From: Maricurvus nonylphenolicus
GTDB taxonomy: Bacteria; Pseudomonadota; Gammaproteobacteria; Pseudomonadales; Cellvibrionaceae
Direction: 5' to 3'
DNA length: 64,000 bases
Assembly: GCF_042854845.1 (NCBI RefSeq)
Contig: NZ_AP031498.1
Coordinates: forward strand, 4,588,001 to 4,652,000
Part shown: positions 9,461-18,010 of the stretch, in pieces
Numbering within the stretch: the first letter of the stretch is position 1
Layout: the number at the start of each line of letters is the position of its first letter
Notes under the pieces: generated by a model
What the model was told of the DNA's origin: nothing
The model's database searches: none
The model's input: the letters and a program-made list of their open reading frames with translations, nothing else
Program-made: the position numbers and the translations under genes

Positions 9461-9617
9461 GACGGTGGGTGTCGCTGTTCTTCGCGCCCATAAGCGGCCG
9501 AAAAAAATCAGCGCTACGTAAACTCGCAAAATGCGCTCAGACAACCTTCGCGACTACCCTGACTTTTTTCGGCCGCTTAAGCAATGGGCTGATTGCTACG
9601 AACAGCGACACCCACCG
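9461..9617. repeat. Palindromic element, copy A (shared core, copy-specific arms)
   Basis: A 157-bp nested palindrome. The outer arms, 9463-9480 and 9600-9617, pair perfectly over 18 bp. The inner arms TAAGCGGCCGAAAAAA (9491-9506) pair with their exact complement near 9564-9580. The core at 9511-9560 (GCGCTACGTAAACTCGCAAA...) matches copy B at about 47 of 50 positions and copy C less closely. The right flank CTTAAGCAATGGGCTGATTG is also shared, yet the arms differ from those of B and C. It lies between the crp terminator and trpC. It contains no gene. Confidence 0.85.
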
Positions 9618-9664
9618 CCTCCTCACTACGTGCCAATACTAGCCTGACCTGGAGCTTGGTAGTG

Positions 9665-10462
9665 TTAGTTGAACATTTCCAAGAGCTTAAGGCCTGGGTC
9701 ATCAGCACGCATAAAGGCTTCGCCAACCAGGAAACCGTGGACGTCGTGACCGCGCATGGCCAATACATCGTCAATGGTGTGAATGCCACTCTCAGTGATA
9801 ACTATGCGATCCTTGCCGATTTTATCAAGCAGGGCGAAGGTGTTATCGAGAGAGGTTTCGAAGTTGTGCAAGTTACGGTTATTAATGCCGATCAACTTGT
9901 TAGGTAACTTCAGGGCTTCTTCCAGCTCATCGGCATCGTGTACTTCAACCAGTACATCCATGCCCAACTCCAATGCCAGGGTATTGAGGGTTTGCAGGCG
10001 CTCAGGTTCCAGTGCGGCAACAATTAACAGAATACAGTCGGCACCTATGGCACGCGCTTCGTATACCTGGTATTCATCGATAATAAAATCTTTGCGAATC
10101 ACCGGTAACTTGGATGCGGTACGGGCTTCTTTTAAGTAGTCTTCGCAACCCTGGAAGTAATCTTTGTCAGTCAAAACGGACAGGCAAGCAGCACCGCCTT
10201 TTTCGTAACTGATAGCGATCTCTGCAGGATAAAAATCTTCGCGAATCACACCTTTACTTGGCGAGGCCTTTTTAATTTCAGCAATAACTGCGGCCTGACC
10301 TTCGGCGATTTTCTTCTCAATAGAAGCAACAAAACCACGGGGCGCATCCTGCTCGGCAATAATTGCCTTTAAGTCATCAATGCTGCACTGCGCTTGGCGC
10401 TCGTTAACTTCTTCCTGCTTACGGGCAAGAATTTTACGTAATACGGTAGGCGTATCAGTCAC
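9665..10462 (-). CDS. trpC: Indole-3-glycerol phosphate synthase
   Basis: A 265-residue TIM-barrel enzyme converting 1-(2-carboxyphenylamino)-1-deoxyribulose-5-phosphate to indole-3-glycerol phosphate in tryptophan synthesis. Visible motifs are IAEIKKASPSKGVI (catalytic Lys in the first strand), CLSVLTDKDYFQG, VIRKDFIIDEYQVYEARA and GINNRNLHNFE. It is the stand-alone, not the TrpC-TrpF fusion, form. It is the last gene of the trpEGDC operon, 17 bp after trpD. Length is normal. Confidence 0.97.
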   Translation of the reverse strand: MTDTPTVLRKILARKQEEVNERQAQCSIDDLKAIIAEQDAPRGFVASIEKKIAEGQAAVIAEIKKASPSKGVIREDFYPAEIAISYEKGGAACLSVLTDKDYFQGCEDYLKEARTASKLPVIRKDFIIDEYQVYEARAIGADCILLIVAALEPERLQTLNTLALELGMDVLVEVHDADELEEALKLPNKLIGINNRNLHNFETSLDNTFALLDKIGKDRIVITESGIHTIDDVLAMRGHDVHGFLVGEAFMRADDPGLKLLEMFN

Positions 10463-10479
10463 ATTAAGCTCCAGGACTT

Positions 10480-11520
10480 CTATTCGCTATCTTTCTGACA
10501 GCGGGTGTAAGCTGCCAATTCGGTAATTTTTTCTTTGGCCAGGCCACTGCCCACAGCATCTTGCGCCATGGCGATACCTTCAGCCAGGGTTTGCGCTACG
10601 CCACTCACATAAATGGCGGCACCGGCATTCAGCGCGATAATGTCAGCGGCTTTTTCTCCCGCCTCAGTATCACGTTTGGACAGGGCATTTTGAATTAATG
10701 CCAGAGACTCTTCTGCACTCGATACTGACAGGCCTTCCAGGTTTTGGGTGGCAATACCAAAATCTTCCGGTTTGATGGTGTATTCACTCACCGCGCCGTC
10801 TTTCAGTTCTGCCACGTAGGTTTCGCAGGCCAGGCTGATTTCATCAAGGCCGTCGGCGGCGTGAACAATCATCACGTGCTCACTACCCAAACGGCCTAAC
10901 ACTTCCGCCATCGGGCGACACAAGTCGCGATTGAACACACCAATTACCTGGCGCTTAACACCGGCCGGGTTGGTCATGGGGCCGAGCATATTAAAGATGG
11001 TGCGCTGACCCAGTTCTTTACGTGGGCCAATGGCATGTTTCATGGCGCTGTGATGGGCTGGAGCAAACATAAAACCAACGCCGATATCATTCACACAACC
11101 AGCGACTTGCTGTGGTGATAAATCCAACGCTACCCCAGCCGCTTCCAATACATCGGCGCTGCCGGTGGAAGACGACACGGAACGGTTACCATGTTTGGCT
11201 ACACGACCACCGGCGGCAGCCACGACAAAGGCACCAGCGGTGGAAACGTTAAACAGGTTGGCGCCATCGCCACCGGTACCACAGGTATCCACCAGGTTTT
11301 CGGTATCCAGTTGAACACCGGCGGCCAGCTCACGCATGACTTTGGCGGCGCCGGTAATTTCGTCCAGGGTTTCACCTTTCATTCGCAGGGCCACCAGGAA
11401 GCCGCCAATCTGCGCAGGCGTGGCTTCGCCTGTCATAATTTGGCGCATGACCGCGGTCATCTCGTCAGTATTGAGATTTTCGCGATTAATTACACATCCC
11501 AGTGCCTTCTGAATATTCAT
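10480..11520 (-). CDS. trpD: Anthranilate phosphoribosyltransferase
   Basis: A 346-residue enzyme transferring phosphoribose from PRPP to anthranilate. The glycine-rich PRPP loop CGTGGDGANLFNVST (about 78-92) and the KHGNRSVSS motif (about 108-117), which binds anthranilate and magnesium, are both present. It is the separate form, not fused to the amidotransferase. It lies 24 bp after trpG and 17 bp before trpC in the same operon. Confidence 0.97.
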   Translation of the reverse strand: MNIQKALGCVINRENLNTDEMTAVMRQIMTGEATPAQIGGFLVALRMKGETLDEITGAAKVMRELAAGVQLDTENLVDTCGTGGDGANLFNVSTAGAFVVAAAGGRVAKHGNRSVSSSTGSADVLEAAGVALDLSPQQVAGCVNDIGVGFMFAPAHHSAMKHAIGPRKELGQRTIFNMLGPMTNPAGVKRQVIGVFNRDLCRPMAEVLGRLGSEHVMIVHAADGLDEISLACETYVAELKDGAVSEYTIKPEDFGIATQNLEGLSVSSAEESLALIQNALSKRDTEAGEKAADIIALNAGAAIYVSGVAQTLAEGIAMAQDAVGSGLAKEKITELAAYTRCQKDSE

Positions 11521-11544
11521 GGTGTTTTCCTTATTAATACCTAA

Positions 11545-12123
11545 TTAGCGCTTGAGAAAATTATCGAGGAGATCGTGACCATGCTGCGACAAAATAGATT
11601 CCGGGTGGAATTGCACACCTTCCACATCCAGCGTCTTATGACGCACGCCCATAATCTCATCCACTTGGCCATCTTCGGTTTGCGTCCAGGCGGTGATTTC
11701 CAGGCAATCCGGCAGACTGTCTTTTTCAATCACCAGCGAGTGGTAACGCGTGGCATCAAACGGATTACCCAAGCCTTTAAACACACCTTGATCGTTGTGA
11801 TACATGGGCGAGATTTTGCCGTGCATCACCTGACGAGCACGAATAATCTTGCCGCCAAAAGCCTGACCAATACTTTGGTGCCCAAGGCAAATTCCCAGAA
11901 TCGGAATTTCACCGGCAAAACGCTCAATCGTTGCCAGCGACACACCGGCTTCATTCGGGGTACAGGGGCCAGGAGAAATCACAATTTTCTCTGGCGCCAA
12001 AGCCTCGATTTCCTCAATGGTAATTTCATCGTTACGCACGACCTTTACGTCAGCCTTTAATTCGGCCAGGTACTGCACCACGTTGTAGGTAAAGGAGTCG
12101 TAGTTATCAATCATTAAAATCAT
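11545..12123 (-). CDS. trpG: Anthranilate synthase component II (glutamine amidotransferase)
   Basis: A 192-residue class I glutamine amidotransferase that supplies ammonia to TrpE. The catalytic Cys sits in LGICLGHQSIGQAFG and the catalytic His and Glu in VQFHPESILS. I start it at ATG 12123 (MILMIDNYDSF): AAGGAG lies 8 nt before it, while the longer open frame to 12159 would run into trpE. It is 13 bp downstream of trpE. It may also serve PabB in folate synthesis, as in many bacteria; that is inference. Confidence 0.95.
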   Translation of the reverse strand: MILMIDNYDSFTYNVVQYLAELKADVKVVRNDEITIEEIEALAPEKIVISPGPCTPNEAGVSLATIERFAGEIPILGICLGHQSIGQAFGGKIIRARQVMHGKISPMYHNDQGVFKGLGNPFDATRYHSLVIEKDSLPDCLEITAWTQTEDGQVDEIMGVRHKTLDVEGVQFHPESILSQHGHDLLDNFLKR

Positions 12124-12136
12124 CGTCAGCTCTCCT

Positions 12137-13651
12137 TTACAGCACCATGTCCACAGCACGGAAAATCGCGCGGGCTTTGTTCATGGTTTCTTTCCATTCC
12201 AGGGCGGGCACAGAATCAGCGACTACGCCGGCTCCGGCCTGTACATACAAGGTATCGTCTTTAATCACCGCGGTACGAATGGCAATGGCGGTATCCATAT
12301 TGCCGTTCCAGGACAGGTAACCTACAGCCCCACCGTAGATACCGCGTTTCTCATTTTCCAGCTCGTCGATAATTTCCATCGCCCGAATTTTTGGGGCACC
12401 GGATAAAGTACCCGCAGGCAATGCGGCACGCAGAACATCCATCGCCTTAAGCTCTGGCTTAATTTGGCCGGTCACATTGGAGGTGATATGCATAACGTGG
12501 GAGTAGCGCTCAACCACCATTTTTTCGGTCAGCTCCACCGAACCCACTTCAGCCACACGGCTGACATCGTTACGGCCCAAATCGATCAGCATTAAATGCT
12601 CGGCGATTTCTTTCGGGTCGTTAACCAGCTCCTGCTCCAACGCCAGATCCTCTTCCGGGGTGTGGCCACGGCGGCGGGTACCGGCAATCGGGCGCACAAC
12701 TACTTCACCGTCTTCCAGGCGTGCCAGGATTTCCGGGCTGGAACCCACCACATGATGATCTCCCAGATCGAGGAAATACATGTAAGGCGAAGGATTCAAA
12801 CACCGTAGGGCACGATAGAGATTTAAAGGCTCGGCCTGGAACGGAATCGACAGGCGCTGGGAAACCACCACCTGCATGGTGTCGCCGGCCAGGACATAGT
12901 CCTTGATACTGTCGACCGCCTTGCGGAAATTAGCTTCACCAAAGCTGGAGGTAAAATCCGATTCGCGGGCATTTTCGCCCTGTTGCTTCATTTCACTGCT
13001 CAGCTGCATAGGTGCAGTGGCAGGTGTGGCCTGGCTCAACTTGGCTTCCAGCTCATCCAGGCGGGCTGTAGCCTTGTTATAGGCATCGTCAATCTCGGGG
13101 TTAGCGTGCACCACCAAAATCAGCTTGCCCGCCAAATTATCGAACACCAGCACTTCGTCAGATACCATCAACAGGATATCCGGTGTGCCGATCACATCGG
13201 CAGGTACGGTCTTCTTCAACTTTGGCTCAACGTAGCGCACACAATCGTAGCCAAAGTAACCTACCAGGCCGCCGTTAAAGCGCGGTAAACCCTCCAGCTC
13301 AGCGGCACGGTAGCGGGCCTGAAAATCTTCGACAAAGCTCAGCGGGTCCGCACACTCATGCTCTTCGATCACCTCACCATCGCGCTCGATAATGATCTTG
13401 TCGCCAAAGGCTTTCATCAGAGTGCGGGCAGGCAATCCAAGAATGGAATATTGGCCCCATTTCTCACCGCCCTGTACCGATTCAAACAGGTATGAATAGG
13501 GCCCCTGGGCCAGTTTCAGGTAGCTGGAAAGTGGGGTATCGAGATCTGCCAGCACTTCACGCACCAGCGGGATGCGGTTATAGCCTTCAGCGGCCAGCTG
13601 GGAAAAACGTTCAGGTGTCATTTTGCTCTGATCCATATTATCGAGGGTCAT
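12137..13651 (-). CDS. trpE: Anthranilate synthase component I
   Basis: A 504-residue chorismate-utilising enzyme making anthranilate with TrpG. Motifs are YLFESVQGGEKWGQYS (the tryptophan feedback site region), VRPIAGTRRRG, LIDLGRNDVSRV and GTLSGAPKIRAMEI. The start is uncertain: ATGs in frame at 13651, 13636 and 13621 all lack a strong ribosome binding site, and the last (MTPERFSQLAAEGYN) aligns best with the Pseudomonas N-terminus as I recall it. It is the first structural gene of the trp operon, preceded by a leader peptide and attenuator. Confidence 0.96.
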   Translation of the reverse strand: MTLDNMDQSKMTPERFSQLAAEGYNRIPLVREVLADLDTPLSSYLKLAQGPYSYLFESVQGGEKWGQYSILGLPARTLMKAFGDKIIIERDGEVIEEHECADPLSFVEDFQARYRAAELEGLPRFNGGLVGYFGYDCVRYVEPKLKKTVPADVIGTPDILLMVSDEVLVFDNLAGKLILVVHANPEIDDAYNKATARLDELEAKLSQATPATAPMQLSSEMKQQGENARESDFTSSFGEANFRKAVDSIKDYVLAGDTMQVVVSQRLSIPFQAEPLNLYRALRCLNPSPYMYFLDLGDHHVVGSSPEILARLEDGEVVVRPIAGTRRRGHTPEEDLALEQELVNDPKEIAEHLMLIDLGRNDVSRVAEVGSVELTEKMVVERYSHVMHITSNVTGQIKPELKAMDVLRAALPAGTLSGAPKIRAMEIIDELENEKRGIYGGAVGYLSWNGNMDTAIAIRTAVIKDDTLYVQAGAGVVADSVPALEWKETMNKARAIFRAVDMVL

Positions 13652-13716
13652 AGCCCATCCTTAAAACCAAATTCTGTACAGAAGTAGGGCGATCATGGTT
13701 GTTGCTGACGATCACC

Positions 13717-13738
13717 AAAAGACGGTCGCTAGGCGACC
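13717..13738 (-). terminator. trp operon attenuator
   Basis: On the minus strand GGTCGC-CTA-GCGACC (13738-13724) forms a 6-bp GC-rich stem followed by GTCTTTT, about 10 nt after the leader-peptide stop codon. An upstream alternative hairpin (CCAC-CGTT-GTGG) uses two of the same G residues, so the two are mutually exclusive. This is the expected antiterminator/terminator choice of a translation-coupled attenuator. Confidence 0.75.
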
Positions 13739-13748
13739 ACAACGGTGG

Positions 13749-13808
13749 CTAGAGACGCCATCGCCAGGGGCGGAAGGATGGAAATGTAGAACGAACCTGA
13801 GGTTTCAC
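13749..13808 (-). CDS. trpL: trp leader peptide
   Basis: A 19-codon reading frame starting with GTG at 13808, with AGGAG 7 nt upstream (13816-13820), and ending at TAG. The peptide ends in RPWRWRL: two Trp codons separated by one Arg codon near the 3' end, as in leader peptides that sense charged tRNA-Trp. It is followed at once by the attenuator hairpin and then, after about 65 nt, by trpE. Ribosome stalling at the Trp codons would favour the antiterminator and switch the operon on. The gene is too short for ordinary gene finders. Confidence 0.82.
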   Translation of the reverse strand: MKPQVRSTFPSFRPWRWRL

Positions 13809-13834
13809 GGATTTTCTCCTAAGTCAGGGGCGCT

Positions 13835-13863
13835 AGTGTACTGAATTGCAAGGGGAATGCCTA
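13835..13863 (-). promoter_or_regulatory. Candidate sigma-70 promoter of the trp operon
   Basis: On the minus strand TAGGCA - 17 nt - TACACT resembles -35/-10 boxes. It would start transcription near 13828, about 20 nt before the leader GTG and 110 nt before the attenuator T-run. That spacing is sensible, but the -35 box is weak (4 of 6). Confidence 0.4.
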
Positions 13864-13893
13864 GTGCGGCGTGGGATAAGAAGATATGAGAAC

Positions 13894-13983
13894 GGGGTCC
13901 GACCCTACGGGTCGTACCCCGGCTACGAAGCACGTTCAGTAAGGTGCTAAAACCTGGGGTCTGACCCGCAGGGTCAGCCCCCG
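13894..13983. repeat. REP pair (inverted)
   Basis: Two copies of a palindromic repeat of about 27 nt in opposite orientation: 13894-13920 (GGGGTCCGACCCTACGGGTC then GTACCCC) and 13956-13982 (GGGGTCTGACCCGCAGGGTC then AGCCCCC), 35 bp apart. The central CCCTNCGGG versus CCCGCAGGG shows the orientation. Two inverted REPs form a BIME-like unit. It lies between gph and the trp promoter. Related copies are at 27271, 28587 and 56383. Confidence 0.85.
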
Positions 13984-13995
13984 ACAGCAGAGCTC

Positions 13996-14709
13996 TTAAG
14001 CGACTTCTGCAGCAATAGTGCCCGTCAGTTCAGTCAGGCTATCGATAATCAGATCCGGGCTTTCCTCACTGACCGGACGACCGTGGTTATAGCCATAGCT
14101 AACCGCCACCACAGGCATACCAGCCGCGCGGGCCGCTTCGATATCACTGCGGGAATCACCAATCATCAAGGTATCTGCCACCTCAACACCGGCTTTTTCC
14201 ACCAGGTGCAGTAACGGCATGGGGTGAGGCTTCTTCTCTGGCAGGGAGTTACCGCCCAACCAGGCCCCAAAGTAACCTTCCAGGCCAGTGCCTTTCAGAA
14301 TCGCAGGTACAAATTGCTCAGGCTTGTTGGTCACCATCATCAATGGGATACCAGCAGCTTTCAGGGCATCCAGGCCTTCACGAATACCGACAAACAGCTC
14401 GGTTTGATCGGCACTGTGATCGCGGTAGAACAACTGGAATTTCTCCAGGTTCAGCTCCACCAAGGCATCGCTTAGATCTTCTGGGCTCTGGCGTTTGGCC
14501 CAGGCCAGGGCGCGACGAACCAGCATGGACGCACCATTGCCCACCCAGCGGCGAACATGGTCGGGGCCGGCGGCCTCGTAACCACCTTCGGTGAGCATAT
14601 AGTCAACGGCTGCAGCCAGGTCGGGCACACTGTCTACCAGGGTGCCGTCCAGGTCAAAAAGGACCAGCTTGGGCAGCTGACCTTCGAACAGGTCGGTTAG
14701 TTGTGTCAT
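13996..14709 (-). CDS. gph: Phosphoglycolate phosphatase
   Basis: A 237-residue HAD-superfamily phosphatase that removes phosphoglycolate formed in DNA repair or by oxygenase side reactions. HAD motif I is VLFDLDGTLVDSVPDL (nucleophile Asp about 20), motif II MMVTNKPE and motif III GDSRSDIEAARAAGMP. The rpe-gph-trpE order is the conserved Pseudomonas-type arrangement and supports gph rather than another HAD phosphatase. It lies 60 bp after rpe. Confidence 0.9.
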   Translation of the reverse strand: MTQLTDLFEGQLPKLVLFDLDGTLVDSVPDLAAAVDYMLTEGGYEAAGPDHVRRWVGNGASMLVRRALAWAKRQSPEDLSDALVELNLEKFQLFYRDHSADQTELFVGIREGLDALKAAGIPLMMVTNKPEQFVPAILKGTGLEGYFGAWLGGNSLPEKKPHPMPLLHLVEKAGVEVADTLMIGDSRSDIEAARAAGMPVVAVSYGYNHGRPVSEESPDLIIDSLTELTGTIAAEVA

Positions 14710-14769
14710 GGATTAACCTAATGGGTAGTTTAGAAATCTGTAGCTTGAGCTTATTTCAGCCAGGGTGGT

Positions 14770-15447
14770 TTACCCGTCCACCTGGGCCAGCTCTGCGCGC
14801 ATAGCGTCAATCGCGGCTTTATAATCACCCTTGCTAAAAATTGCCGAACCGGCAACAAAGGTGTCCGCGCCCGCCTGGGCAATTTCGCGGATATTATCCG
14901 CAGTTACACCGCCATCGATCTCCAGGCGAATATCGCATCCACTTTCGTCAATCAGGGCGCGGGCCTCACGGAGTTTATCGAGGGTGTAAGGAATGAATTT
15001 CTGACCACCAAAACCGGGGTTTACCGACATCAACAGCAACATATCCAGCTGTGGCAATACATGTTTAACCACCTCAATCGGGGTGGCTGGGTTAAGGACC
15101 AAGCCAGACTTACAACCCGCCTGCTTAATTAATTGCAGGGATCGGTCGATATGCTTAGATGCCTCTGGGTGAAAGGTGATGTAACTAGCGCCAGCATCGG
15201 CAAACTGGCCAATCAGATCGTCGACAGGCTCAACCATCAGGTGCACATCGATGGGCGCCTCAATACCGTAGTTGCGCAGAGCTTTACACACCATGGGGCC
15301 AACGGTGAGGTTGGGCACATAGTGGTTGTCCATCACATCGAAGTGAACAATATCGGCACCGGCTGCCAGTACTGCATCCACTTCTTCTCCCAAACGGGCG
15401 AAATCGGCAGCGAGGATGGAAGGAGCAATTTTAAACTCTTGTTGCAT
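14770..15447 (-). CDS. rpe: Ribulose-phosphate 3-epimerase
   Basis: A 225-residue TIM-barrel enzyme interconverting ribulose-5-phosphate and xylulose-5-phosphate in the pentose phosphate pathway. Signature motifs are IAPSILAADFARL, VHFDVMDNHYVPNLT (metal His and Asp), DVHLMVEP, MSVNPGFGGQKF and LEIDGGV. Full length. It is the first gene of the rpe-gph unit upstream of the trp operon. Confidence 0.97.
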   Translation of the reverse strand: MQQEFKIAPSILAADFARLGEEVDAVLAAGADIVHFDVMDNHYVPNLTVGPMVCKALRNYGIEAPIDVHLMVEPVDDLIGQFADAGASYITFHPEASKHIDRSLQLIKQAGCKSGLVLNPATPIEVVKHVLPQLDMLLLMSVNPGFGGQKFIPYTLDKLREARALIDESGCDIRLEIDGGVTADNIREIAQAGADTFVAGSAIFSKGDYKAAIDAMRAELAQVDG

Positions 15448-15660
15448 GGAGCACCTGTCAACGTGATATAAGTAGGCAGCGACGTTGCCGCGAGGCCCCG
15501 ATATCCCTGGCCTGGGCCCTTGTTTTGGGACCTGGAATGGCTGTTGGAGCCATTTGAGCTACCGGGTAAAAAGGCGCCATTGTACTGAATCTGGACAGTT
15601 TCACCTAATTTCACGATAACTTGAACAGGAACGACCAGATAGCTAGGTTTATATGACAAG

Positions 15661-16809
15661 ATGATGAAAATCCGCACAATTTCTGTCCTCGTTAGCCTGT
15701 TTTGGGCAGCGCAGACATTCGCCCAGGCCCCGGATAGCAAGGCCCAGGCTGAATCTGACACCCCCCAGGAAACAACACAGGAAAATCAGATTCCCCGGTC
15801 ACCAGCGGTAATAGATCCCCCCGTTCCCGATCTTGAAAAGCGCGCCATGGCACTGCTGGCCGCCAAAGCCAGTCCGGAAAGCGTGGTATGGCTGCAAGCC
15901 CTGGATGAAGAATTTCTGGCTCTGTATGAACCGGATATTACCGGCAGTCCCCAGGGAGCGGTGCTAATCCTGCACGCCGAGGGCCAACATGCCAATTGGC
16001 CCAATACGATTGAAGTCATGCGTACTACCTTGCCGGAATACGGCTGGGCCACCCTGGCAACCACCCTACCGGCGCCGGATCGTGCGCCCGTGCCAAAGCG
16101 TGATTTGCCCACGCGCCCAATAAAGAAAAAGGCTGCTGAAGCCGCGACGACAGACAGTGCAGACAAGGGAACCCCGGCGGAAACAGCCAAAGAGCGCCCG
16201 GAAACAGAAGAGATTTACGACAGCGCCGAAAATGGCCTTAGTGGCGGTGAAGCCACCCCCATTCCTGCGCCCGGCCCCAATATTGTAGATACCGACGATA
16301 TCCCTGTTGCCAGTCCAGCTGAAGTCCGCGCCAGCCAGCGTATTGGCGCCGCCCTGACCTACCTCAACGATCAGGGGCAATTTAATATTGTGCTGGTGGG
16401 TGACGGTATGGGCGCAGCCCGGGGTGGTGATTTTGTGATGGCCATTCCACCGGCCACACCACAAACACCCAACGAGAAACCCATTAAACCGATTCGCGCC
16501 ATGGTGATTATCAACGCCCGTAACAGTGTGCCTGCCAGCGATATCGATTTGCCCAAAGCGCTGTTTGACCCTGAAATACCGACCCTGGATATCTACTTTG
16601 GTACCGATGTCCGCGATCCGGCCGAGGCTGAGCGGCGCCGTAAATTTGCTCGCCGCCAGGGTTTTAAGGTCTACCAACAACTGCGCCTGCCGGAAATTGC
16701 CAACAACAGGATGCTGGGCGAAAACCGCCTGGCACGCCGAGTGCGCGGCTTCCTGTCGAAGCACGCCAAGGGCGCCAAAGTCGACAACGCTATCGTTATC
16801 AAAAACTGA
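15661..16809 (+). CDS. DUF3530 family exported protein
   Basis: A 382-residue protein with a Sec signal peptide (MMKIRTISVLVSLFWAAQTFAQ, cleavage after Ala about 20). The pattern fits DUF3530: a substrate-like GAVLILHAEGQHANWPNTIE early, then an alpha/beta-hydrolase-like core with IVLVGDGMGAARGGDF. The position where hydrolases have the nucleophile (G-x-S/x-x-G) is D-G-M here, so hydrolase activity is doubtful. An extended Pro/Ala/Glu-rich low-complexity stretch (about 140-215) splits the fold. Likely periplasmic. The start is ATG 15661 or 15664. It is divergent from rpe. Confidence 0.72.
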   Translation: MMKIRTISVLVSLFWAAQTFAQAPDSKAQAESDTPQETTQENQIPRSPAVIDPPVPDLEKRAMALLAAKASPESVVWLQALDEEFLALYEPDITGSPQGAVLILHAEGQHANWPNTIEVMRTTLPEYGWATLATTLPAPDRAPVPKRDLPTRPIKKKAAEAATTDSADKGTPAETAKERPETEEIYDSAENGLSGGEATPIPAPGPNIVDTDDIPVASPAEVRASQRIGAALTYLNDQGQFNIVLVGDGMGAARGGDFVMAIPPATPQTPNEKPIKPIRAMVIINARNSVPASDIDLPKALFDPEIPTLDIYFGTDVRDPAEAERRRKFARRQGFKVYQQLRLPEIANNRMLGENRLARRVRGFLSKHAKGAKVDNAIVIKN

Positions 16810-16878
16810 GCGATTAAGACCCAGGCATCCTCATCAACTACACTTACTCATAGGGTTATCTCTTTGCTAGAGGTCTCT

Positions 16879-18003
16879 ATGAGTCAAGCTCTGCCAGGTT
16901 CCAGCAATACACATCCCAGCCACCATGCTGGCTGGATTGCTAGCCTGTGCCTACTGCTTTTAAGCGCCTGCTCAACCTCAACCCTGACTCCCAACCCCAA
17001 TAGCAGCCAACTCACCGAGCTGTTAAACGGCAAGACACTTCAGGAAAGGCTGGAACAACGTGCAGAGCAACCACTCGATTGGAGCCTGCCAGATGACCAG
17101 GTGATGACCCTCAACCAGGACATGCATGACTTTTTGGATGCTTACGTCCCCCGCAGAGCCAACCCCACCGTTAAGCTGGAAGCCCTGCTCAATGCCGTTA
17201 TGCACAGCGGTCTATTGGGAGTCGACTACAATCCACAGGCCACCTATAGCGCCAGTGACGCCTTCTTTTATCGCGAGGCGAACTGCCTGTCGTTTTCGAT
17301 GATGTTTATCGCCATGGCTAGAGAAGTGGGATTAAGCGCGAGCTTTAATCAGGTCAGTATTCCACCCAGCTGGGAGATGCTGGGCCAGCAAACCCTGGTC
17401 AACTACAAACATATCAATGCCAAAGTGAAAACTCGCGATGGGCATCATATTGTTGATTTAAATATCAAAGAATATAAAAGCCATTACCGCCAACGCCGAG
17501 CCAGTGACGATCAAGCTCAGGCCCAATACTACAATAACCGGGCCATGGAATTTCTTGCTAACGGTAATACACACAGCGCCTACCGCTATATGCGCAAAGC
17601 CTTAGAGTTGGCGCCCAAGCAAGGGGACCTATGGGGAAATTTTGCGACTATCTACCGACGCGAGAAATTATTTACCCAAGCAGAAATTGCTTATCAACAA
17701 GCATTGACGCTTGATCCAAACAATCATGTTGCCGCCAGTAATCTCAGCCGCCTTTACCAGCAACAGGGTAATGAGGAACTCGCCAACTATTACCAGCAGC
17801 AGGTAATCAAGTTCCGAATGCGCAACCCCTACCACCGCTTCTTTTTGGCGGAGCAGGCACTAAAGCGCAGTGACGTTAGCCAAGCACGCCGGCATATTAA
17901 TTTCGCGCTTAAGCACAACAAGAAGGAGCCGCGCTTCCACGCGCTAGCAGACAAAATTCAGCAAGCAGAGTTTGCAGAACTGCTGGCAAAAGAATCCTAT
18001 TAG
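16879..18003 (+). CDS. TPR lipoprotein with transglutaminase-like domain
   Basis: A 374-residue lipoprotein. The signal peptide ends in the lipobox LLLLSAC (Cys about 32). The middle contains AFFYREANCLSFSMMFI, which aligns with the Cys region of transglutaminase-like domains, followed by DGHHIVDLN, the likely His/Asp partner. The C-terminal half (about 220-370) has three or four TPR-like helical repeats (YRYMRKALELAPKQGDLW, YQQALTLDPNNHVAASN). I start at ATG 16879, which has AGAGG 5 nt upstream, over a TTG at 16864. It is convergent with murU, 7 bp apart. The role is probably envelope-associated; the substrate is unknown. Confidence 0.75.
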   Translation: MSQALPGSSNTHPSHHAGWIASLCLLLLSACSTSTLTPNPNSSQLTELLNGKTLQERLEQRAEQPLDWSLPDDQVMTLNQDMHDFLDAYVPRRANPTVKLEALLNAVMHSGLLGVDYNPQATYSASDAFFYREANCLSFSMMFIAMAREVGLSASFNQVSIPPSWEMLGQQTLVNYKHINAKVKTRDGHHIVDLNIKEYKSHYRQRRASDDQAQAQYYNNRAMEFLANGNTHSAYRYMRKALELAPKQGDLWGNFATIYRREKLFTQAEIAYQQALTLDPNNHVAASNLSRLYQQQGNEELANYYQQQVIKFRMRNPYHRFFLAEQALKRSDVSQARRHINFALKHNKKEPRFHALADKIQQAEFAELLAKESY

Positions 18004-18010
18004 GCGAGAT

